A stretch of 64,000 nucleotides of DNA from Comamonas sp. lk (GTDB taxonomy: Bacteria > Pseudomonadota > Gammaproteobacteria > Burkholderiales > Burkholderiaceae_C): positions 1-64,000 of the forward strand of contig CAMBFO010000001.1 in NCBI GenBank assembly GCA_945865675.1, in the 5' to 3' direction. Positions 7,540 through 16,891 of the stretch are shown here, piece after piece (position 1 is the stretch's first letter; each line of letters starts with the position of its first letter). The notes beneath the pieces are model-generated. The model was not told the origin of the DNA. It worked only from the letters and a program-made list of their open reading frames with translations, and searched no databases. The position numbers and the translations under genes are program-made.

Positions 7540-7927
7540 GACATTACCTCCTATTACGCTCGATATTTCAGAAAACCTACCCCATAAGACCTACCAAAAA
7601 AATGCGGTGACCAGCACACCCTTTGCACCCCTTTCGGGCTCTAAAAAGCACTCAGCGCCAGGGTTCGCTGTCGGAATACGATAACCTTATCTTGTATAGG
7701 TGCATCGTTACATTGACATAGATTAATGTCAATTAAAATTTACAACAGATATCAATTTCTAGGGTAAACCCTGATATTTGCGGCCGATCAGAATCGACGT
7801 TTGCAGGGGACATGGGACTTGGAACGATCCCTTTTGGACTTGCCTGGCCAAATAGGCTGACTGCAAATTCCTACGCGATGTGCCTAGGACGGCCGCGTTT
7901 TACGAGGGCATCAAGCGGATGGGTGAT
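7540..7927. promoter_or_regulatory. pufC upstream region with inverted repeats
   Basis: This 388-base stretch between ccmI and pufC has no credible ORF and is richer in A and T than its surroundings near 7700-7760. It contains TTGACAT-N6-ATGTCAA (7713-7732), an overlapping TGT-N12-ACA motif (7727-7744) and the small palindrome AGGGTAAACCCT (7761-7772) flanked by ATATCA and TGATAT. These are candidate operators for pufC. Confidence 0.55.
7727..7744. promoter_or_regulatory. Candidate PpsR/CrtJ operator (TGT-N12-ACA)
   Basis: TGT at 7727-7729 and ACA at 7742-7744 are separated by exactly 12 bases, the spacing recognised by the photosynthesis repressor PpsR/CrtJ. One half lies inside a 7-bp inverted repeat (7713-7732). 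The site is about 190 bases upstream of the pufC start. A single such motif can arise by chance in A/T-rich DNA, so this rests on position and context. Confidence 0.4.
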
Positions 7928-9097
7928 TTAGGGTTTCACCATCTCGCGGATATCAATCCGCAGATCTTTAGTGCCCAGCGCCACGGGAACTGACTGGCCT
8001 TGCAGATCGCCAGGCTGGGCGATGGCATTGCCGCTTTTGCTGATACGCGCGCTAATGACCACTTGCGTGGCGCCAGACAAGCGCGCTTGCGGCGACATGG
8101 ATTTACTGTCATCCAAGGTGAATTTATAGGGCAGGTCTTTGACCTGCTTGCGCTCGGCGGCCAAAGGCATGCGGCCATTGGGAGCCTCTTTGGCAAAAAT
8201 AAACACAAAGTCTTCGGGCTTGGCCTGGGCGCGCAGCTCGGGCGACAAACTGACGGTGCCGCTCACCGAGGGCCCACCCGCAGCGGCAGCACCCCCATCG
8301 GCTGTGGCCGACGGTTTGAATGGCGCAGCTGCGGGCGTCGTCTGTGCGGGCAGACCCGCCAGTTTGCGTGCCTCTTGCAAGCTGGCGGCCACACGCTGCA
8401 CCAGCGCATTGTCTGGCGAGCCGACCACTTCGATACGGCTCCAGTATTTCACCGCCAGCGCAAAATCTTTGCGCTCAAAGGCGTCGGCGCCTGCCAGCGC
8501 GAGGCCTTTGATATGGTCCGGCTCCAGCTTGAGCGCACGCGTGATCAAGGCCATGGGTTCACCTTGCAAACTGTGCTGGTTTTTCACCGCCAAGGTGTCG
8601 GCGTAATCGACCAGCAAACCAGCATCGTCTTTTCCCAGGCCAATTGCTTTTTGGTAGGCCGCCAGCGCGTCCTCGTTGCGCTGCATCACGCTGTAAGAGC
8701 GCGCCAGCATGGCCCAGCCGTCGGCATCGTTCGGGTTTTGCTGCATGCGCTCGGCCAGTTGCTCCACCATGGCCACGACCTGGGCCTGGCTGGCACCGCC
8801 GTCGGCGCTCCCTTCATCCCCTTGGGGCGGATTAGCCGAACGGTTATAGGCATAGCCGCCGATAGCAACAACCAGTACCAGGCCCGCCAGGCCCGCTAGC
8901 AAGGGCCAGGAGGGCTTGGCCGGTGCGGGCGCATCCACCGCGCTGTCGTGCAAGAGCATGTCCAACAAACGCCGCTCCAAGCTGGCGCGCTCGGTATCAC
9001 GCTGCGCCTGGCTGAGCGTACCGGCCGCATGCGCTAACTCCAGGTCAGCCAATTGGCGTTTAAAAGGGGCCAGCAAGGTGTTCAGCGCGTCGGTCAT
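7928..9097 (-). CDS. ccmI: Cytochrome c maturation protein CcmI (TPR)
   Basis: CcmI recruits apocytochrome c to the CcmF-CcmH heme lyase. The 389-residue product begins with the cytoplasmic RQLADLELAHAAGTLSQ segment, has a single membrane segment near residues 64-84, then TPR repeats (NPNDADGWAMLARSYSVMQR and following) and a C-terminal periplasmic domain. It is the last gene of the ccmABCDEFGHI operon, eight bases after ccmH. The 60-residue spacer after the TPRs is rich in Ala, Pro and Gly. CcmI is found in bacteria that carry a full-length system I. Confidence 0.9.
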   Translation of the reverse strand: MTDALNTLLAPFKRQLADLELAHAAGTLSQAQRDTERASLERRLLDMLLHDSAVDAPAPAKPSWPLLAGLAGLVLVVAIGGYAYNRSANPPQGDEGSADGGASQAQVVAMVEQLAERMQQNPNDADGWAMLARSYSVMQRNEDALAAYQKAIGLGKDDAGLLVDYADTLAVKNQHSLQGEPMALITRALKLEPDHIKGLALAGADAFERKDFALAVKYWSRIEVVGSPDNALVQRVAASLQEARKLAGLPAQTTPAAAPFKPSATADGGAAAAGGPSVSGTVSLSPELRAQAKPEDFVFIFAKEAPNGRMPLAAERKQVKDLPYKFTLDDSKSMSPQARLSGATQVVISARISKSGNAIAQPGDLQGQSVPVALGTKDLRIDIREMVKP

Positions 9098-9105
9098 GGC
9101 GTCTC

Positions 9106-9567
9106 TCAGGAAAGATGGGGGTCTTGCGACGCGTCCTTGTCGTCGGCCTCAAAGGCCTCGTCAGCCAGCCGACTGCGCCGGCGCAAGACCACAAACAAGG
9201 TGCCAAGGCCCAGGACAACCATGGCCCCAGGTCCGATCCAAAGCAAAGCAGTCAGCGCCTTGAAGGGCGGGCGGTAGAGCACAAAGTCGCCGTAGCGCGC
9301 AGTCATATAGTCAATCACCTGTTGCTCGGTCTGGCCGCTTTGCAGCATTTCGCGCACCTGGCGGCGCAAATCCACGGCCAGCTCGGCGTGCGACGCAGCA
9401 ATCGTTTCGTTTTGGCACACCAAACAGCGCAGCTCATTGGAAATTTTCATCACCCGCGCCTCCAAGGCCGGATCATCGCTAGCGGGCAATGCCTCTGCGG
9501 CGAAGGCGCCGACACAGGCCAGCATGCAGACCAGACTGATCCCCAAACGGAATATTATTTGGCGCAT
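9106..9567 (-). CDS. ccmH: Cytochrome c maturation thioredox protein CcmH
   Basis: CcmH reduces the disulfide of the apocytochrome CXXCH motif before heme attachment. The 153-residue product has a signal peptide (ending near GAFAAEA), the conserved LRCLVCQN motif at residues 46-53, a helical YMTARYGDFVLYRPPF stretch and a C-terminal membrane anchor (ALLWIGPGAMVVLGLGTLFVVL). It starts one base after the ccmG stop codon, indicating tight coupling in the ccm operon. Confidence 0.95.
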   Translation of the reverse strand: MRQIIFRLGISLVCMLACVGAFAAEALPASDDPALEARVMKISNELRCLVCQNETIAASHAELAVDLRRQVREMLQSGQTEQQVIDYMTARYGDFVLYRPPFKALTALLWIGPGAMVVLGLGTLFVVLRRRSRLADEAFEADDKDASQDPHLS

Positions 9568-9568
9568 A

Positions 9569-10099
9569 TCAGCTATTGAGTTGCTTGATTAAGGGCACAA
9601 TCGTGTCACGCAGCACCTCGGGCGTGAGCGGGCCGATTTGCTTGTAGCGGATCACGCCTTCGCGGTCGATGACAAAAGTTTCCGGCACGCCATAAACGCC
9701 AAAGTCAATGCCCACGCGCCCGTCCCGGTCGGAAATAGAGACGGTATAGGGGTTACCAAAATCAGCCAACCATTTCATACCCGCTGCACGCTCGTCTTTG
9801 TAATTGAGGCCATAAATAGGCACCTTGGCTTGCTTTGCATATTGCACCAGCAGTGGATGCTCCTGACGGCAGGCCACGCACCAAGAGGCCCAGACATTCA
9901 GCAGCCACACCTGGCCGCGCATATCATCGCGGCTGATGCGCAGCTCAGGCTGGTCTAGGCGCGGCAAGGAAAACGCAGGCGCCGGTTTACCGATCAGCGG
10001 CGAAGGCACTTCTTTGGGATTGAGCGTAAGGCCTGCCCGCAAAAAATACAACAAGACCAACAAGATGCCCATGGGCACCAGATAGCGCACATGCTTCAT
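9569..10099 (-). CDS. ccmG: Periplasmic thiol:disulfide oxidoreductase CcmG/DsbE
   Basis: CcmG supplies reducing power for apocytochrome thiols in the periplasm. The 176-residue product from ATG 10099 has one N-terminal membrane anchor and a thioredoxin fold with the active site WCVAC (cysteines 74 and 77), plus the family's GLNYKDERAA insertion. The ATG overlaps the ccmF stop as ATGA, which fixes the start; the longer track ORF from 10183 runs back into ccmF. It is the seventh gene of the ccm operon. Confidence 0.95.
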   Translation of the reverse strand: MKHVRYLVPMGILLVLLYFLRAGLTLNPKEVPSPLIGKPAPAFSLPRLDQPELRISRDDMRGQVWLLNVWASWCVACRQEHPLLVQYAKQAKVPIYGLNYKDERAAGMKWLADFGNPYTVSISDRDGRVGIDFGVYGVPETFVIDREGVIRYKQIGPLTPEVLRDTIVPLIKQLNS

Positions 10100-12048
10100 C
10101 ACTGCGCCTCCACCGGGCGGCGATAGCGCCTGTCGGTAACAGCCAGCAAACCGCCCAGCGCCATGAAAAGGCAACCGAACCAAATCCAGTCGATAAACGG
10201 CTTGACATAGACCCGCACAATCCAGGCACCGCCTGCAACTTGTTCACCCAGGGAGACATACAAATCCCGTGTCAGGCCGGAATCAATCGCCGCCTCGGTC
10301 ATGGGGTTTTGCTGCACCCGGTAGATGCGCTTTTCCGGACGCAAGTCCGCGATCGGGTGGCCATCGCGCGAAACGCGCATCTGGCCTTGGGCCGCCACAT
10401 AATTTGGGCCTTGAAGTTCCTTGATACCGTCAAATGTAAAGGTATAGCCGCGCACCGTGGTGCTGTCGCCCACCAACATCTTGACATCGCTCTCGACCTC
10501 GTAGGTTTTAACCATCACCACGCCGATGCAAAACACCGCGATACCTAAATGCGCCACCATCATGCCCGCCAGGGCACGCGGAATCTGGCGCATACGCGCA
10601 GGCGCCTGCGCCCAATCGAGGCCGTGCGGATGTACGCGGCCCCACAAGTCGGTGGCTACCGAGCCCACGATCCAATAAGCCATAACCAGACCCAATGTGG
10701 CGACCAGGCGCACTTCACCGGCCAGCGCGCCGGTCAGCACCGCACCAACGATGGCCACGGCTGCAGCCCATCGCAAGCGCATCGCCAGCGCTGGCAACTC
10801 AGCGTTTTTCCAGCGCGCCAGGGGGCCGATGCCCATAAGAAACACGGTAGGCGCCATCAGCGGCATAAACACTGCATCAAAGTAGGGTGGTCCGACCGAA
10901 ATCTTGCCCATGCCCAGGGCGTCGATCACCAAGGGGTATAGCGTGCCTAGCATCACCGCCAGAGCGGCCACCACCAACAAGACGTTGTTACCCAGCAAGG
11001 CCGATTCTTTGGACCACAAGCCAAAGCGTTTACCAATGCCGACCTCGGGCGCGCGCCAGGCATACAGTGAAAAAGAACCGCCCACCACCACCGCCAAAAA
11101 GGCCAAGATAAACTGGCCGCGGGCCGGATCGGTAGCAAAAGCATGCACCGAAGACAGCACCCCCGAGCGCACCAGAAAAGTCCCCAAGAGCGAAAATGAA
11201 AACGCCAAAATAGCCAACAACACCGTCCAGGACTTGAAACTATTGCGCTTTTCAGTAACGGCCAGCGAATGGATTAAGGCGGTGCCCAACAGCCAGGGCA
11301 TCAGTGAGGCGTTTTCCACCGGGTCCCAAAACCACCAACCACCCCAGCCCAGCTCGTAATACGCCCATGCGCTGCCCAGCGCAATGCCGATGGTCAAAAA
11401 CATCCAGGCCACTGTGGTCCAAGGCCGGGTCCAGCGGGCCCAGGTAGCGTCCAGCGTACCGCCAATCAAGGCGGCAATGGCAAAAGCAAAGGCCACCGAA
11501 AAGCCGACATAGCCCATATAAAGCATCGGCGGATGGAACACCATGCCTGGATCTTGTAACAAGGGGTTGAGGTCGCGGCCCTCGAGCGGCGCCGGGAACA
11601 AGCGGTCAAAGGGGTTGGAGGTGAGCAGCATGAAGAGCAAAAAGCCCACTGCTACCAGCCCCATGATCGCCAATATGCGTGCAAGCACCTCTTTCGGTAA
11701 ATGGCGGCTAAACAGGGCGACGGCCACGGTCCAAAGCACCAGCATCTGCACCCACAAAAGCAAAGAGCCTTCGTGCCCGCCCCAGACACCGGCGATGCGG
11801 TACTCCAAGGGCAAGGCGGTATTGGATAGCGCAGCCACGTAGCGCACCGAAAAATCATGCCCCACAAAAGAGACTGTCAGGCAGGCATAAGCCAAGGCCA
11901 CAAAGAAAAATAACAGATATGACAGCGGGCGCGCCAGCGCCATCAAGTCCGCACGCCCGGTCTGCGCTCCAAGCAAGGGGACGGAACCCAGCACGAGCGC
12001 CATGCCCAATGCGAGCCAGATAGAAAAGTGTCCGATTTCAGGAATCAT
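10099..12048 (-). CDS. ccmF: Cytochrome c heme lyase subunit CcmF
   Basis: CcmF is the large membrane component that ligates heme to apocytochrome c. The 649-residue product is highly hydrophobic and contains the tryptophan-rich heme-handling motif WGGWWFWDPVENAS together with conserved periplasmic histidines. The length matches the family (about 650). It starts two bases after the ccmE stop and ends in a four-base overlap with ccmG. Confidence 0.97.
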   Translation of the reverse strand: MIPEIGHFSIWLALGMALVLGSVPLLGAQTGRADLMALARPLSYLLFFFVALAYACLTVSFVGHDFSVRYVAALSNTALPLEYRIAGVWGGHEGSLLLWVQMLVLWTVAVALFSRHLPKEVLARILAIMGLVAVGFLLFMLLTSNPFDRLFPAPLEGRDLNPLLQDPGMVFHPPMLYMGYVGFSVAFAFAIAALIGGTLDATWARWTRPWTTVAWMFLTIGIALGSAWAYYELGWGGWWFWDPVENASLMPWLLGTALIHSLAVTEKRNSFKSWTVLLAILAFSFSLLGTFLVRSGVLSSVHAFATDPARGQFILAFLAVVVGGSFSLYAWRAPEVGIGKRFGLWSKESALLGNNVLLVVAALAVMLGTLYPLVIDALGMGKISVGPPYFDAVFMPLMAPTVFLMGIGPLARWKNAELPALAMRLRWAAAVAIVGAVLTGALAGEVRLVATLGLVMAYWIVGSVATDLWGRVHPHGLDWAQAPARMRQIPRALAGMMVAHLGIAVFCIGVVMVKTYEVESDVKMLVGDSTTVRGYTFTFDGIKELQGPNYVAAQGQMRVSRDGHPIADLRPEKRIYRVQQNPMTEAAIDSGLTRDLYVSLGEQVAGGAWIVRVYVKPFIDWIWFGCLFMALGGLLAVTDRRYRRPVEAQ

Positions 12049-12050
12049 AT

Positions 12051-12506
12051 TCAGGGGCTCGTGACCACCGAGGTGGCAGTTTTGGCATTGATTTTGGCGG
12101 CGTTTTTCAAAGCCTCGGCGGCTTCGGGCGGCATATAGTTTTCATCGTGCTTGGCCAGCACCTCTTTGGCTTGGAAGACACCGTTTTCCAGCTTGCCTTG
12201 GGCCACCACGCCTTTGCCTTCTTTGAACAAATCGGGCAGGATGCCCGAGAACTGCACCGGCACGGTGGTGGCGGTATCCGTCACTTCAAAGCGTACCAGC
12301 ACGCCTTCGCGCTGCACACTGCCTTCAAGCACCAAGCCACCGAGGCGAAAGGTGCGGCCCACCGGCGCTTCCTTGGCCACGATTTGCGAAGGCGAATAGA
12401 AAAAAACCAGATTGCTCTGAAAGGCGTTGAGCACCAAAGCGGTGGCACCACCGACCACAGCAAGAATGCCCAAGGCGATAGCAAAGCGTTTACGGCGTGG
12501 CGTCAT
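12051..12506 (-). CDS. ccmE: Heme chaperone CcmE
   Basis: CcmE binds heme covalently and hands it to the CcmF-CcmH lyase. From ATG 12506 the product is 151 residues: a single N-terminal membrane anchor ([19 protein letters not shown]), an OB-fold and the C-terminal heme-binding motif HDENY. The ORF track extends to 12566, but that part overlaps ccmD; starting at [10 protein letters not shown] gives the normal family N-terminus. The ATG lies inside the end of ccmD, so the two are translationally coupled. Confidence 0.95.
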   Translation of the reverse strand: MTPRRKRFAIALGILAVVGGATALVLNAFQSNLVFFYSPSQIVAKEAPVGRTFRLGGLVLEGSVQREGVLVRFEVTDTATTVPVQFSGILPDLFKEGKGVVAQGKLENGVFQAKEVLAKHDENYMPPEAAEALKNAAKINAKTATSVVTSP

Positions 12507-12678
12507 GCGCAGTTTCCTGTTCCCTGAATTCACGTGCGGTTTGCACACTTGCGCGCTGCCCAGCACGTGCGAGTGCGATTTCGAGCAACAAGCATATCAG
12601 CACTACGGCATACGAGCCCCAGACATACAGGCCATAGCCGCCCATGGCCCAAAACGCATCCCAACTCTCCCAGATCAT
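12490..12678 (-). CDS. ccmD: Heme exporter accessory protein CcmD
   Basis: CcmD is a short membrane protein that helps release holo-CcmE from the CcmABC complex. The 62-residue product starts [20 protein letters not shown], has one membrane helix ([14 protein letters not shown]) and a charged tail, all typical. The track shows only a longer ORF (12490-13053) whose upstream part is a shadow of ccmC. The ATG at 12678 overlaps the ccmC stop as ATGA. Confidence 0.9.
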   Translation of the reverse strand: MIWESWDAFWAMGGYGLYVWGSYAVVLICLLLEIALARAGQRASVQTAREFREQETAHDATP

Positions 12679-13415
12679 GCGACCACCTCCTGCACCCAGC
12701 GGGCGTGGCGCTCGCGTTGCAAAATAATTCCGCGCACCCGGTACAAAGCCATGGCGATGCTGTAGGCCCAAAAGGCCAAGGCCATCAGCAGCATGGCCCA
12801 CAGCATGGTCTGGGCCATGCTCGAACCCTTGGTGACGGATACCGAGGCACCTTGGTGCAAAGTGTTCCACCACTTCACCGAGAAATAAATAATCGGCACG
12901 TTGACCGCGCCTACCAAAGCCAGCAGGCCACCGGCGCGGTCGGCACGGCGCGGATCGTCGATGGCACTGGTCAGGGCGATGTAGCCCATGTACAAAAAGA
13001 ACAAAATCAATTCGGAGGTCAGGCGCGCATCCCACACCCACCAGGTGCCCCACATCGGCTTACCCCAGAGCGCGCCGGTCCATAAAGACAAAAAGGTGAA
13101 CATGGCCCCAGTTGGTGCCAGCGCCTGGGTCATCATGCCCGAGATACGTGTATTGAAAGTAAAGCCCAGAAAAGCCCAAAACGCCATGGCCAGGTAAATG
13201 ATCATGGACATCCAGGATGCGGGTACGTGGACAAAAATGATGCGGTAACCCTCGCCCTGCTGAAAATCGGTGGGTGCAATAAAGAAGCCCATATAAAGGC
13301 CCACCAGCGCCAATGCACCTGCCAAGCCGGCAAACCAGGGCCAGAGCCTGCCGGCCAGAGGATAGAAGGACTGCGGTGCAGCCCATTGAAACCAGCGAAT
13401 TCTTAAATATTCCAT
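12675..13415 (-). CDS. ccmC: Heme exporter membrane protein CcmC
   Basis: CcmC transfers heme onto CcmE. The 246-residue six-helix membrane protein contains the WGTWWVWDARLTSE tryptophan-rich motif and the WWNTLHQGAS motif bearing a heme-ligating histidine. It begins immediately after the ccmB stop and overlaps ccmD by four bases. Confidence 0.96.
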   Translation of the reverse strand: MEYLRIRWFQWAAPQSFYPLAGRLWPWFAGLAGALALVGLYMGFFIAPTDFQQGEGYRIIFVHVPASWMSMIIYLAMAFWAFLGFTFNTRISGMMTQALAPTGAMFTFLSLWTGALWGKPMWGTWWVWDARLTSELILFFLYMGYIALTSAIDDPRRADRAGGLLALVGAVNVPIIYFSVKWWNTLHQGASVSVTKGSSMAQTMLWAMLLMALAFWAYSIAMALYRVRGIILQRERHARWVQEVVA

Positions 13416-14081
13416 TTACTCAAGCGCTATGCGCAAAGCCAGGGCACAGGCCCACGGCCCGAAAAAACCGGCCAGCAGCAGCATGGCCATCAATATCGAC
13501 ATCTGCGCACCATACTCCAGTCCGCTGAGCTGGGCCTCCACGGCACCTGAGCCAAACACCAGTGCCGGAATATACAGAGGCAGCACCAGCAGGGATAACA
13601 ACACCTCGCCACCGCGCACCCCGAGCGTTAAAGCCGCCCCCACGGCCCCGATAAACGAGAGCAAAGGCGTGCCCACCAGCAGGGACAGCAGCAAGACCCC
13701 CATGGTCGGCGCATCCAAGCCAAACTGCAGCGCCAAGAGCGGCGAGAGCAGCGTCAGCGGCAGGCCCGAGAGCAGCCAATGCGCAGTGACCTTGGCCGCC
13801 ACCAGCACCGGCAGCGGAGCTTTGGACAAACTCATTTGCTCCAGCGAGCCGTCCTGATAGTCCGGTGCGAACAAACGACCTAGCGACAATAAACTGGCCA
13901 GCATTGCCCCTACCCACAATATGCCCGGTGCGATCTTGCGCAAGGTCTCCGGTTCGGGTCCGATCGCCAGCGGGAACAAAGTCGCCACCACTACAAAAAA
14001 GAACACCGCCGTCAGCACCTCGCTTTTGCGACGCAGCGCCAACTGCAGGTCACGCTGCAAGATGGCCATAAATGCGCTCAT
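13416..14081 (-). CDS. ccmB: Heme exporter ABC permease CcmB
   Basis: CcmB is the permease of the CcmAB ABC module, which drives release of holo-CcmE. From ATG 14081 the product is 221 residues, starts MSAFMAILQRDLQLALRRKSE and has six hydrophobic helices, the family norm. The track start at 14240 is rejected because it reads back into ccmA; the chosen ATG overlaps the ccmA stop as ATGA. Confidence 0.95.
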   Translation of the reverse strand: MSAFMAILQRDLQLALRRKSEVLTAVFFFVVVATLFPLAIGPEPETLRKIAPGILWVGAMLASLLSLGRLFAPDYQDGSLEQMSLSKAPLPVLVAAKVTAHWLLSGLPLTLLSPLLALQFGLDAPTMGVLLLSLLVGTPLLSFIGAVGAALTLGVRGGEVLLSLLVLPLYIPALVFGSGAVEAQLSGLEYGAQMSILMAMLLLAGFFGPWACALALRIALE

Positions 14082-14692
14082 GCGCCCAGGCGGTAGCTGC
14101 GGCTCCGCCCCCCGATGTCCACCGGCTGGTGACTGGTAAACAAGGCCATGCCACCGCGCGCTAGGTGTTCCTCCATAAAACTTGCGACCAGTTGCTGTGC
14201 CGGACCATCCAGCGCCACAAAAGGCTCGTCCAGCAACCACAGCGGCTGGGCCTGTATCAAAAGCCGGGCAAGCGCCACGCGCCGCTTTTGCCCCTGCGAC
14301 AGCACCCGCACCGGTAGTGCCGCTCGACTACTAAGCCCCACGCCCTGTAAGGCCGCTAAAGCGGCGTCCAGGCTGACCGGCGTGCCGGCAATGGCGGCGC
14401 CCGCTTGCAGGTTTTCTAGGGCATTGAGTTCTTCTTTAAGGGCCAGCTGGTGGCCCAGGTAGAGCAAATCTTGGCTCAGGCGGCACGCGCTGTTTCCCAG
14501 CAGCTCACCCTGCCAACGCACCTGGCCCTGGGCCGCTGGCGAGAAGCCGGCCAAGATGCGCAGCAAACTCGTCTTACCCACGCCATTGCCGCCCTCCAGG
14601 TGCAGACACTCGCCAGGCGCCAAGTCAAAACCCACCCCGCGAAACAGGGTGTGGTCTGCGCGAACACAGGAAAGATTGGAAACAGACAGCAT
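14078..14692 (-). CDS. ccmA: Heme exporter ATP-binding protein CcmA
   Basis: CcmA is the ATPase of the CcmAB transporter. The 204-residue product has Walker A GGNGVGKTS, the ABC signature LSQGQKRRVALARL and Walker B LWLLDEPF. ATG 14692 (MLSVSNLSCVRA) gives the usual N-terminus; the track extends nine codons further. It heads the ccmABCDEFGHI operon, and the 114 bases upstream to the hyuA stop must hold the operon promoter. Confidence 0.95.
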   Translation of the reverse strand: MLSVSNLSCVRADHTLFRGVGFDLAPGECLHLEGGNGVGKTSLLRILAGFSPAAQGQVRWQGELLGNSACRLSQDLLYLGHQLALKEELNALENLQAGAAIAGTPVSLDAALAALQGVGLSSRAALPVRVLSQGQKRRVALARLLIQAQPLWLLDEPFVALDGPAQQLVASFMEEHLARGGMALFTSHQPVDIGGRSRSYRLGA

Positions 14693-14806
14693 GCAAAAAC
14701 AACCGGGCAGGTAGGCCATTAGTCAGAAAAGCCCTAAGGTGCCCCCACAAATCTAGGCGGGTGACCTAATGTAGCAGAGCGTTTTCCATTCGTAAGGTGC
14801 AAAACT

Positions 14807-16801
14807 CTAGGGCCGCCCCACCGCCCGCGCTGTGACCACCGCCTGCATGAGCCCGCGCTCGTCCACCGCATTGGGGTAGTAGCTTTTGTGTTCGGACACT
14901 TCCACTTCGGGCTGCGCGGCACCCATGCCCTTGACCGCCGCCAATGCCGCTTGTTCCGCGGCGCTATGGGCCGCTTGCAAAGCCGCTTGCGCATCGCCAA
15001 AGCTCTGCGTGTCGGCAAGCCCGGTAAGGCGGAACAAGCCGCTGCCGTCGCCATGCACTTCCACCACGGCGGTGTAGGCCACCACACCAGTGGCCGCACC
15101 AACCGCATTGGCCACATCGCAGTTGGGCGGGAACACCACTTCGCAGCCCAGGCGGCGCGCCAACTCGCCGTAAAACACTTTCACAGGCCCACCCACCGCC
15201 ACCACCGGCACCGAGGGTTTGATGCTGACCTGCGCCAGCCCCACCAGCGAATCGCCATTGCAAATGGCCTGGCTGATGCGGTCATCGGGCAGGCTGAAAC
15301 CTAAGGCGGTGTCCAGAATCACGCGGGCACTGAGACGCACGGTTTCACTCCACACCCCGTGCGCATAAGCGCGGGTGCGCTCTTCGGTAGGCATCTTCAT
15401 CTCACGTAAGCGGCAGCCCAGTTGCGCCGCCAAGTAGGCGCCCTCGCGCGACCAGTTGGCTTGCATGTCCAGCACATGGGCAGCGTCCGAAGGGGTAAAT
15501 CCGGCCACTTGAATAAGCCCTTTGCGTTGCAAGGATGCAATGGCTCGCTGCGCGTTCATGGACGTAGCCAGCACACGCATAGGCGTGGGGCCTGGGCGCA
15601 CCTGCGCCAGCAATTCACTCTCGCGCGCCGAGAGTTCGTCCGACAGGCGCGGCCCTTTGGCGCCAAAAGGTAGCAACACGAAACGGCCTTGCAGGGAATT
15701 ACCACCATCCACATCGGCCAGGTCCGCTTGCAGCATCGCGGTAGTTTGCGGGTAGCGCGCTGCCAGCAGCGATATAGGCACGATGCGCTGAGGCCGCACT
15801 TCCAAGCGGCCGTTACCCGCCAGCGCCACTTCGCTGTCGCCACCCAGGCCAATGGTGCGCACATCAATCGCGCGCACCATGGTGCGCCAACCGCCCACTT
15901 CGGCACCGTCCAGATTGACGCGCGGCAGGCCGTCGATCAGCGCACCCACATCGGTGGTGGTGCCGCCCATATCCGACAAAATGAAATTGTCCAGGCCGCT
16001 GAGCCAGCGCGCCCCGACCAGACTGGCCGCCGGGCCGGAGAGCACCGTTTCTATCGGCCGCTTAGCCACGCTATGGGCCAGCGCGAGCGTGCCGTCGCCT
16101 TTGACAATCATCAGCGGACACTGAATCTGCAACTGCGCCATGGCGCACTGCACTGCCTCGATCAAATGGGTGACCCGCGAAATCAGGCGGGCATTGAGCG
16201 TGGCGGTGAGCGCGCGGCGCGGCGCGTCCAGGCTGGAAGACAGCTCGGTAGACAAGGTAACGGGCTTGCCGGTTTTTTCCACAATGCGCGTGCGCACCAG
16301 TTGCTCATGCGCCGGGTTGCGCACCGCAAAAGCAGCGGCTACTGCAAACGCGTCCACCTGCGGCGCCATACGCTCTATGGCTTCGTCCAGGGCGTCCAGG
16401 TCCAGGGGCGCGGCCTGCTCACCGTTGTGGTCATGCCCCCCTCTGATGCGTTCAATGGCCATGCCGGGAAAGGCTTTGCTAATGCCGGTGCGCTCGGCCA
16501 TGCTGGCGTCAAAACCCACCAGCAACACACCTACTGCGCTGCCATGGCCTTCCACCACGGCATTGGTGGCCAGGGTGGTGGACACCGAGACCAGCGCAAT
16601 ATCTTGCGCCCGCAGGCCCTGGGGCAAGGCGGCAATGGCCTGGGTAATGGCATCGGCCACGCCCAGAGACAAATCACCTTTGGTGGTAATGGACTTGGCC
16701 GTGGCTATAACGCGCTGGCCTGCGGCTTCGATAATGGCCGCGTCGGTATAGGTGCCGCCGGTGTCAACGCCTATCAGGTACTGGGGGGAAACTGGATTCA
16801 T
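14807..16801 (-). CDS. Hydantoinase/oxoprolinase family protein (HyuA-like)
   Basis: HyuA-like proteins are ATP-dependent amidohydrolase subunits acting on hydantoins, 5-oxoproline or related rings. The 664-residue product from ATG 16801 starts MNPVSPQYLIGVDTGGTYTD, the N-terminal actin-like phosphate-binding motif, and has the family's internal DMGGTTTDVGAL segment. A separate HyuB-type subunit is not adjacent. The start at MNPVSPQ is preferred to the track start 34 codons upstream, which runs into the divergent promoter region. The gene is divergent from the metallophosphoesterase at 16892. The substrate cannot be told from sequence. Confidence 0.85.
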   Translation of the reverse strand: MNPVSPQYLIGVDTGGTYTDAAIIEAAGQRVIATAKSITTKGDLSLGVADAITQAIAALPQGLRAQDIALVSVSTTLATNAVVEGHGSAVGVLLVGFDASMAERTGISKAFPGMAIERIRGGHDHNGEQAAPLDLDALDEAIERMAPQVDAFAVAAAFAVRNPAHEQLVRTRIVEKTGKPVTLSTELSSSLDAPRRALTATLNARLISRVTHLIEAVQCAMAQLQIQCPLMIVKGDGTLALAHSVAKRPIETVLSGPAASLVGARWLSGLDNFILSDMGGTTTDVGALIDGLPRVNLDGAEVGGWRTMVRAIDVRTIGLGGDSEVALAGNGRLEVRPQRIVPISLLAARYPQTTAMLQADLADVDGGNSLQGRFVLLPFGAKGPRLSDELSARESELLAQVRPGPTPMRVLATSMNAQRAIASLQRKGLIQVAGFTPSDAAHVLDMQANWSREGAYLAAQLGCRLREMKMPTEERTRAYAHGVWSETVRLSARVILDTALGFSLPDDRISQAICNGDSLVGLAQVSIKPSVPVVAVGGPVKVFYGELARRLGCEVVFPPNCDVANAVGAATGVVAYTAVVEVHGDGSGLFRLTGLADTQSFGDAQAALQAAHSAAEQAALAAVKGMGAAQPEVEVSEHKSYYPNAVDERGLMQAVVTARAVGRP

Positions 16802-16891
16802 GAATGCTTCACGCAAATAGGGGAAGATCAGCCTGCAGGCAGCCCGCTCGGCAAAACCCCGTATTGTGACCACGCCACCCCCCATAAACGT

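Noticed and set aside
7713-7732. FNR box upstream of pufC
   Set aside because: The inverted repeat TTGACAT-N6-ATGTCAA has a longer spacing than the FNR consensus TTGAT-N4-ATCAA, so an FNR site is not claimed.
8000-8899. 299-codon plus-strand ORF within ccmI
   Set aside because: A composition shadow with many His and Gln residues; ccmI on the minus strand is clear.
15689-16891. First 401 codons of the 900-codon plus-strand ORF
   Set aside because: They are antisense to hyuA. Metallophosphoesterase motifs begin only after ATG 16892.
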